Source: CAYUET01 sp964443875 (GTDB taxonomy: Bacteria; Auribacterota; JAFGBW01). From it: a stretch of 64,000 nucleotides of DNA. How positions within the stretch are numbered: position 1 is the first letter of the stretch; every line of letters begins with the position of its first letter. The stretch spans positions 68,804 through 132,803 of the forward strand of contig CAYUET010000005.1 of assembly GCA_964443875.1 (NCBI GenBank). The letters are read 5' to 3'. Below are positions 59,542 to 64,000 of this stretch, piece by piece. The translations under genes and the position numbers were made by a program. The notes under the pieces are model-generated. The model was not told the origin of the DNA and made no database searches. It was given only the letters and a program-made list of their open reading frames with translations.

Positions 59542-61743
59542 TTATTGAATTAATTCAAATGCATCTTTTTCTGCTGTAAAATATTGCACTTCTCCTCCTT
59601 TTCTAATTACACCAGGCTCCCATTTAAATTCGATATCGCCAGTATTAGATTTTAAAACCTTTACATCTCTTGTAGCTTCATATGTTTTCATTACACGTCC
59701 TTCGGGATTAATTCCCATTTTGTTAGGATCTGCTTCAAGTCTGGAATAATAATTACCTTGTGGTCTATCTGGTCTTTGATATTGTGAAAGCTGAGTACCT
59801 TTTTTAATAGTTTGTATACTTACAGGTTTTGATTTATCAATTCCTTGAGTATGTGCTTCAGTGGCTTCATCAGAATAGCCAGATTTTTTATAAAAATTTT
59901 TCGCTTTTGTAAGTCTTTTTTCTTCAATTGATTTTTCTGACTTCTGGTCAGACTCTTTCTCTGTCTGTGCCTTTACTTTTTCCCCAGATTCTTTTTTGCC
60001 TTCATTTTTTGATTTATTCTCTTTATCAAAATCTTCTGGGTCAGGATTTCTAGTTCCCCCGGAACCTCCAGCCATTTCTTTCATCACTTTGTTCTGTGCT
60101 TCCTGCTTCTGTTGCTTGTCGCCTTCACTGCCTTTGTCAGCTATAGATTCTTGTTTTCCCTCGGCACTTCCGTCTTTATTGCCGTAAACTGCATCACCTA
60201 TGGCCTCTCCTACTTTTTCACCATATTTTACTACAACGGCAGCTGCAATTGCTGCTGTTGCCGCTAATTTCCCATAAGGGCCTAAGGCTTGTACATTTTT
60301 TGCGACTTCTTCCAATATATCAACGGCCGCAGCATTCCTTCCATATGGATCAGTATAAGTCCCCGGATTTCCACGGACAAACTCATACATATTCATCCCG
60401 TCGACAAATCCCAAAGGATCATGGCTGATAAAACGGCCCAGCTCAGGGGAATAGTATCTTGCCCTATAAAAATATAATCCGGTTTCCTGATCCAGTTCAC
60501 GACCTTGGTAAAGTCTGTTAACCAAAGGAGTGGATTCTTCGCTGTCGCTCAGAATGACACCATTAGCGTCTTGAACCGTCACCTTACCGTAAGGGCTGTA
60601 GTCATACCTCTGCAATACGTTTCCTGAAGCATCCGTCACAGCATAGACTGAGCCTTGGTCATTGGTGAGGGGGTATAAGTTAACCCCGTTCTTGGTGATG
60701 CGGTTTACATCGTCAATTCCAAGACCGTGGACGTTCCATGTCGAACCTGCGCTGGAATGCTCCTCCACCAGTTGATTCCCTGAATACAGGAAGATGGATT
60801 CCCCGGTCAAGCCGGGGAATGACACGGATTTTCTGATGCGTCGGCCTTCGGCATCGTAAAAGTAGTTTGCAATTATAGAGCCGCTGGATTTGCTACGAAC
60901 TTCTAAAAGTTTGTTTTCGGCGTCAAACACATAGGTATTCTTGCCGTCGTCCGTGATGTTGCCGTTCAGGTCGTGTTGTAGAGACGCAAGGCCTTGCGTC
61001 TCTACGGTATTGATCTTGCTGGTCGGGTCGGGGACATAAACCCCGCCGGAGGTGTTGTATTTCTCCTCGCTTATAACTGCCCCGGTTCCATCCTGCTTCC
61101 TTACGGTCTTGCGGTTGCCCATAAGATCAAGGTCAAGATTGGTCAGTTGCGTAAATGTCGGCGCATTGTCGAAGGTGGGAACCCCTGCATAAGCTGAGGG
61201 ATCAATAACCTTTTCGCCTTTAAGTCTGTATAAATTATCGTATTGATAGAGCTTCCCAACACTGGATTCCCCGGTCAAGCCGGGGAATGACTTTATCTCT
61301 GAAAGCTTGTTCCCTTCGTTATCATACTGATAATTCAGAGTCAGCAGATTCTTGGAGTTCAGCGTATCCGCAATGGAGACCAACCTTCCCAGTTCATTGA
61401 AGGTGTTGGCTTCATTGACTCCGTTGGGTCTTGTCTTGCCGAGCACTTCCCCGGCTGCGGAGTAGCTATAGCCAAAGTTCTGCCCGTCGCTGGTGGAAAT
61501 TTGTGTAATTCGGTCGGCATCATTGTAGGCAACTGCTGCATGATGATTCTCTTTTATGGAAAAATGATTCGTTCCTGAATCAAAATAACAGAAGTGAAAA
61601 ATAGACAGATAAATCAAAAGCATCCATACAGGCTGTTGCCGTTTCTTAGCCTCATTTAAAGGCTTTTGCGGTGTCTCTTCCGTGTTCTTATAGGCCAGGT
61701 TTGCCATCAGGATTTTTTCCTTTGATTGCTGGAATATACTCAA
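59542..61743 (-). CDS. Rhs/YD-repeat polymorphic toxin with Tse6/Ntox46-like tip
   Basis: The 733-residue frame begins with the shared leader and a membrane-like segment, then Rhs YD repeats (about 75-470), ending with the Rhs core hallmark ARYYSPELGRFISHDPLGF and YEFVRGNPGTYTDPYG (about 425-470). A Lys/Glu-rich linker (about 500-610) leads to a C-terminal tip (about 635-733) with TQLSQYQRPDRPQGNYYS, LEADPNKMGI and KGGEVQYFTA. This resembles Ntox46/Tse6-type NAD(P)-targeting toxins, and a Tsi6-like gene follows. Compared with a full Rhs the protein lacks the N-terminal part, so it is a displaced tip. The ATG at 61707 (after AAAGGA) may be the real start. Four palindromic repeats are inside the frame. 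Confidence 0.75.
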   Translation of the reverse strand: MSIFQQSKEKILMANLAYKNTEETPQKPLNEAKKRQQPVWMLLIYLSIFHFCYFDSGTNHFSIKENHHAAVAYNDADRITQISTSDGQNFGYSYSAAGEVLGKTRPNGVNEANTFNELGRLVSIADTLNSKNLLTLNYQYDNEGNKLSEIKSFPGLTGESSVGKLYQYDNLYRLKGEKVIDPSAYAGVPTFDNAPTFTQLTNLDLDLMGNRKTVRKQDGTGAVISEEKYNTSGGVYVPDPTSKINTVETQGLASLQHDLNGNITDDGKNTYVFDAENKLLEVRSKSSGSIIANYFYDAEGRRIRKSVSFPGLTGESIFLYSGNQLVEEHSSAGSTWNVHGLGIDDVNRITKNGVNLYPLTNDQGSVYAVTDASGNVLQRYDYSPYGKVTVQDANGVILSDSEESTPLVNRLYQGRELDQETGLYFYRARYYSPELGRFISHDPLGFVDGMNMYEFVRGNPGTYTDPYGRNAAAVDILEEVAKNVQALGPYGKLAATAAIAAAVVVKYGEKVGEAIGDAVYGNKDGSAEGKQESIADKGSEGDKQQKQEAQNKVMKEMAGGSGGTRNPDPEDFDKENKSKNEGKKESGEKVKAQTEKESDQKSEKSIEEKRLTKAKNFYKKSGYSDEATEAHTQGIDKSKPVSIQTIKKGTQLSQYQRPDRPQGNYYSRLEADPNKMGINPEGRVMKTYEATRDVKVLKSNTGDIEFKWEPGVIRKGGEVQYFTAEKDAFELIQ
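60532..60558. repeat. In-frame short repeat in rhs (GGATTCTTCGC...AGAATGAC family)
   Basis: GGATTCTTCGCTGTCGCTC followed by AGAATGAC. On the coding strand it gives VILSDSEES. At the equivalent place in the rhs copy to the right (63374-63401) a different family member is present. It is like intergenic repeats of the GATTCTTCGC...AGAATGAC type in bacterial genomes. Confidence 0.75.
60794..60823. repeat. In-frame palindromic repeat in rhs, SFPGLTGES unit 1
   Basis: ATGGATTCCCCGGTCAAGCC followed by GGGGAATGAC. CCCCGG and CCGGGG arms flank TCAAG. On the coding strand it translates SFPGLTGES between RRIRKSV and IFLYSGNQ. It matches the intergenic unit at 718-749 in its ends. An identical unit is at the same place in the third rhs copy (63637). 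Confidence 0.85.
60978..61005. repeat. Perfect 28-bp palindrome inside rhs
   Basis: GTAGAGACGCAAGG and its exact reverse complement CCTTGCGTCTCTAC lie back to back with no loop. On the coding strand it encodes VETQGLASL. In the truncated rhs copy at 58220 the corresponding segment is EDAVLGDAKS and has no palindrome; the third copy has an imperfect version at 63817-63845. Confidence 0.9.
61263..61291. repeat. In-frame palindromic repeat in rhs, SFPGLTGES unit 2
   Basis: TGGATTCCCCGGTCAAGCCG followed by GGGAATGAC. It encodes SFPGLTGESS. At the same place in the truncated copy the sequence is SFTSLGGSEVLNANLF with no palindrome, so this unit is an insertion or replacement in this copy only. 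Confidence 0.85.
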
Positions 61744-61810
61744 GCACTTATGAAAACTACAGAAAATATTTCAGAATTTTAACCGGGTTACTTAGATTGC
61801 ACTATTGCTC
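61507..61810. repeat. 304-nt identical repeat, copy B (rhs leader)
   Basis: Copy of 58841-59144. The right end, ATTGCTC at 61810, abuts the cut end of the PLD-like remnant, so this boundary marks where the rhs module was joined. Confidence 0.85.
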
Positions 61811-61971
61811 CACATGCAGACATGAATCGATTTTTCAGCCTGCTGGATCGCTTTTAAAACCCTGGGGAAATAATCCCTGTCGTTGATGATTTCGATTTTT
61901 CCATCGTATTGAACGGAAAATAAAAAACTGACTTGAAAGAAAAATGCCAGAATGAAAATGAGTTTTTTCAT
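61811..61971 (-). pseudogene. Truncated phospholipase-D-like gene, copy 2
   Basis: From ATG 61971: signal peptide (KKLIFILAFFFQVSFLFS), then VQYDGKIEIINDRDYFPRVL and KAIQQAEKSIHVCMW, the usual start of PLD-family proteins (substrate-binding strand before the first HKD). It is cut after CMW by the 304-nt rhs leader, with no HxKxxxxD motif left. Its 5' about 130 nt match the remnant at 57475-57570 closely. Confidence 0.78.
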
Positions 61972-62061
61972 GCAGGGGAGTTTACAAAAAATTGAATGGA
62001 AGGACAATTTTTATTCTATTTTCTAGCTGTCCTTACAAATGAAATTTTCGTTTATTTTTCA

Positions 62062-62433
62062 TCATTTTTTAGATGAATATAATTCAGGAAATTCACAAAT
62101 AATAGAATCTTTATCATCAGGAATCTCTAAACTTCTTTTATATTCGTGAGTTAATTTGTCAAGACCAAGATATTTTTCAGGATATAAAGCCCCATTAATC
62201 CCTAAATTACTACCACATTCTTCACAAGAAATATTTGACATTAGTGTTTCAATGTCAGGTCCAATATATATTTCTTTAGTAATATTTGCAGAATATATTT
62301 TCCCACATTTTAAACATGAAATAAGTTTATAACCCATTTCATTTTCTGGAAAAGTAATGTAAATTTCTTGTTCTTTTTCTCCACAATATACTTTAAGTTT
62401 CCAACACCGAATTTTTTCCAATTTAAAACTCAT
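62062..62433 (-). CDS. Candidate zinc-ribbon immunity protein
   Basis: A 123-residue protein with two Cys pairs (CLKCGKIYSAN, about 38-48; CEECGSNLGING, about 71-82), probably a zinc ribbon, and a mixed charged C-terminus. Its start overlaps the stop of the third rhs gene by 4 nt (ATGA), which is the usual coupling of toxin and immunity genes. No known immunity family is recognised. Confidence 0.6.
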   Translation of the reverse strand: MSFKLEKIRCWKLKVYCGEKEQEIYITFPENEMGYKLISCLKCGKIYSANITKEIYIGPDIETLMSNISCEECGSNLGINGALYPEKYLGLDKLTHEYKRSLEIPDDKDSIICEFPELYSSKK

Positions 62434-64000
62434 TCTAGTTTCTCCAATATTTTTAAACTTTTATTCAATACATTTGTATTAATAGTTCCTGGAGCGCGGG
62501 TAGATGGGGCAGAAATACTATCAACATTTAAAGGTAAATTATCCGAGTATGATCTTGGTGCTACATCTGTTTTGGCTTCAATACCTGGTTTATATTCTAC
62601 CTTAAAAATAGTAGGAGTTTGCCCAGGATTATGCGCTTCGAATTCAGTCTTTGCCCCTTCAATTGTATTATTTACATAAGTTCCATGAGAACCAAGTCTT
62701 CCTGGTGCAGTGCCTTCTTTAAAGCCATTTTTTTCAATTAATGGAGCTATCTCTGAACGAGTAGCATGATATCCAATCCGTTTCGCTGAATTTATTTCAC
62801 TTGATTTAGGATTACTTTCTTTTTCAGTTTCTTTTATTATTTCTTGGGAACTTTTCTTTTCTTCATTTTTATTTGGTCCTTCTGGATTTTGTGGTGGTGG
62901 AGGGGTTGTTACTCCGCCAGAAGCTTCGGTTACAGTGTTGTTCCGCTCTTCCTGTTTTTGCTGTTTTTCACCTTCGCTGCCTTTTTCGGCTACAGCTTCT
63001 TGCTTTGCCTCGGCACTTCCGTCTTTATTGCCGTAAGCCACATCAGCAATTTTTTCAACTGCTTTTTCACCATATTCTACAACTAAAACAGCAGCAATTA
63101 CGGCTGTTGCCACTAATTTTCCAGCAGGTAATGCTTGTAAATTTCTTGCAGCTTCTTCTATAAGATCAACAACCGCAGCATTCCTCCCATACGGATCAGT
63201 ATAAGTCCCCGGATTCCCCCGGACAAACTCATACATATTCATCCCGTCTACAAACCCCAGCGGATCATGGCTGATAAAACGTCCAAGCTCAGGTGAGTAG
63301 TACCTTGCCCTGAAGAAGTATAATCCGGTTTCCTGATCCAGTTCACGGCCTTGATAAAGGCGGGAGATAAGAGGGATTGCTTCGCTGCTGCTCGCAATGA
63401 CACCATTAGCATCCTGAACCGTCACCTTACCGTAAGGGCTGTAATCATACCTCTGCAATACGTTTCCAGCGCTGTCGGTCACGGCATAGACAGAGCCTTG
63501 GTCATTGGTGAGGGGGTATAAGTTTACACCGTTCTTGGTGATTCTGTTTACATCATCGATTCCCAGACCGTGAACGGTCCATGTCGTGCCAGTGCTGGAA
63601 TGCTCCTCCACCAGTTGATTTCCTGAATACAGGAAGATGGATTCCCCGGTCAAGCCGGGGAATGACGAGGATTTTCTGATGCGACGGCCCTCGGCATCAT
63701 AGGCGTAGGTGGTCACGGCTCCGGTGGCTTTACTGGTCGATTGAATCAGTTTGTTTTCAGCGTCAAACACATACGTGTTCTTCCCGTCGTCTGTGATGTT
63801 GCCGTTTAGGTCGTGGGAGAGAGACGCAATGCCTTGCGTCTCTACGGTATTGATCTTGCTGGTCGGGTCAGCGCTATACATACCGCCAGAGGTATTGTAT
63901 TTCTCTTGGCTTAAAACTGCTCCGGTTCCATCCTGCTTGGTTACAGTCTTGCGGTTGCCCAGAAGATCAAGGTCAAGATTGGTCAGTTGCGTAAATGTCG
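62430..64000 (-). CDS. Rhs/YD-repeat protein with ADP-ribosyltransferase-like tip (5' end outside window)
   Basis: The frame is open to 64000 and must start further right. It has YD repeats, the Rhs core end (ARYYSPELGRFISHDPLGF, YEFVRGNPGTYTDPYG), a charged linker, and a C-terminal tip of about 119 residues: RIGYHATRSEIAPLIEKNGF, GRLGSHGTYVNNTIEGAKTE and later RAPGTINTNVLNKSL. YHAT, GxYVN and a Glu further on fit the H-Y-E class of ADP-ribosyltransferase toxins. Three palindromic repeats occur in the frame (63374, 63637, 63817). Delivery mechanism unknown. Confidence 0.75.
   Translation of the reverse strand, partial: TFTQLTNLDLDLLGNRKTVTKQDGTGAVLSQEKYNTSGGMYSADPTSKINTVETQGIASLSHDLNGNITDDGKNTYVFDAENKLIQSTSKATGAVTTYAYDAEGRRIRKSSSFPGLTGESIFLYSGNQLVEEHSSTGTTWTVHGLGIDDVNRITKNGVNLYPLTNDQGSVYAVTDSAGNVLQRYDYSPYGKVTVQDANGVIASSSEAIPLISRLYQGRELDQETGLYFFRARYYSPELGRFISHDPLGFVDGMNMYEFVRGNPGTYTDPYGRNAAVVDLIEEAARNLQALPAGKLVATAVIAAVLVVEYGEKAVEKIADVAYGNKDGSAEAKQEAVAEKGSEGEKQQKQEERNNTVTEASGGVTTPPPPQNPEGPNKNEEKKSSQEIIKETEKESNPKSSEINSAKRIGYHATRSEIAPLIEKNGFKEGTAPGRLGSHGTYVNNTIEGAKTEFEAHNPGQTPTIFKVEYKPGIEAKTDVAPRSYSDNLPLNVDSISAPSTRAPGTINTNVLNKSLKILEKLE
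63374..63401. repeat. In-frame repeat in third rhs (GATTGCTTCGC...CGCAATGAC family)
   Basis: GGATTGCTTCGCTGCTGCTC followed by GCAATGAC. It encodes VIASSSEAI on the minus strand. The same location in the second rhs copy (60532) carries an AGAATGAC-type unit instead. The ends match the intergenic GCTTCGC...CTCGCAATGAC sequences at 44440 and 51986. Confidence 0.78.
63637..63666. repeat. In-frame palindromic repeat in third rhs, SFPGLTGES unit
   Basis: Same unit as 60794-60823: ATGGATTCCCCGGTCAAGCC followed by GGGGAATGAC, at the same protein position (RRIRKSS...IFLYSGNQ). Confidence 0.85.
63817..63845. repeat. Imperfect palindrome in third rhs (counterpart of 60978)
   Basis: GAGAGAGACGCAATG and CCTTGCGTCTCTAC: the right arm equals that of 60978-61005; the left arm differs at a few bases. 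Encodes VETQGIASL. Confidence 0.75.

Noticed and set aside
1..64000. CRISPR array, rRNA operon, integrase or complete insertion sequence
   Set aside because: No regularly spaced direct repeats of 24-37 nt, no rRNA signature and no transposase or integrase frame was recognised on either strand.

Overview
The window looks like a chromosomal contig from an uncultivated diderm bacterium, most plausibly a member of candidate phylum Omnitrophota (formerly OP3). This is inferred from several things together: a TonB-dependent receptor (outer membrane), a Na+/H+-pumping Rnf complex, DapL-type lysine/peptidoglycan synthesis, and at least three unrelated secreted proteins carrying a LAP-x-(S/A) motif just after the signal peptide, a pattern I associate with this phylum. 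No rRNA or marker phylogeny is available here. A 10-N run at 7484-7493 shows this is a draft, possibly metagenome-derived, assembly.

Layout. 1-3141: end of a secreted protein gene and a Cu+ P-type ATPase. 3299-6894: a dispersed repeat, a TPP riboswitch and the thiESGHF operon. 7107-8299: a LAP-motif secreted protein split by the gap. 8510-13902: an rseC-like gene plus rnfCDGEAB. 14128-16482: a FecCD/BtuCD-type ABC transporter with cob(I)alamin adenosyltransferase. 16683-18232: an AT-rich accessory pair resembling an AbiEi/AbiEii toxin-antitoxin locus. 18292-21660 (minus): four membrane or secreted proteins. 22068-25192: periplasmic binding protein plus TonB-dependent receptor. 25245-38184: mostly minus-strand housekeeping genes (methyltransferase, tRNA-Gly, argG, serS, otsB, rimI, nth) and a sugar-nucleotide/polyprenyl-phosphate set. 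38341-44182: DUF1287 protein, then a plus-strand group with zinc-ribbon, PilZ, BON-like and FHA-TPR proteins and a transglutaminase-like secreted protein. 44678-47710: a 1010-residue secreted TraB/ChaN-like protein. 48208-51837: etfB-etfA-acyl-CoA dehydrogenase. 52117-57353 (minus): dapL, rRNA/tRNA uracil methyltransferase, folD, NUDIX, alpha/beta hydrolase.

57379-64000 is the most unusual part. It is a decaying Rhs (YD-repeat) polymorphic-toxin array transcribed on the minus strand: three rhs copies with different tips, each followed by a candidate immunity gene, separated by leftovers of a phospholipase-D-like gene. Two copies begin with the same 304-nt leader. One toxin/immunity pair resembles Tse6/Tsi6. 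The rhs coding regions carry short palindromic repeats inserted in frame, of the same families that lie between genes elsewhere in the window. This is analogous in form to Rickettsia palindromic elements.

Functional links. Rnf could exchange reducing power between ferredoxin and NAD+ while driving an ion gradient, and the EtfAB/acyl-CoA dehydrogenase set could feed or use that ferredoxin if the ETF is bifurcating. Thiamine synthesis appears controlled by a TPP riboswitch that probably hides the thiE ribosome binding site. Cobalamin is probably imported and adenosylated.
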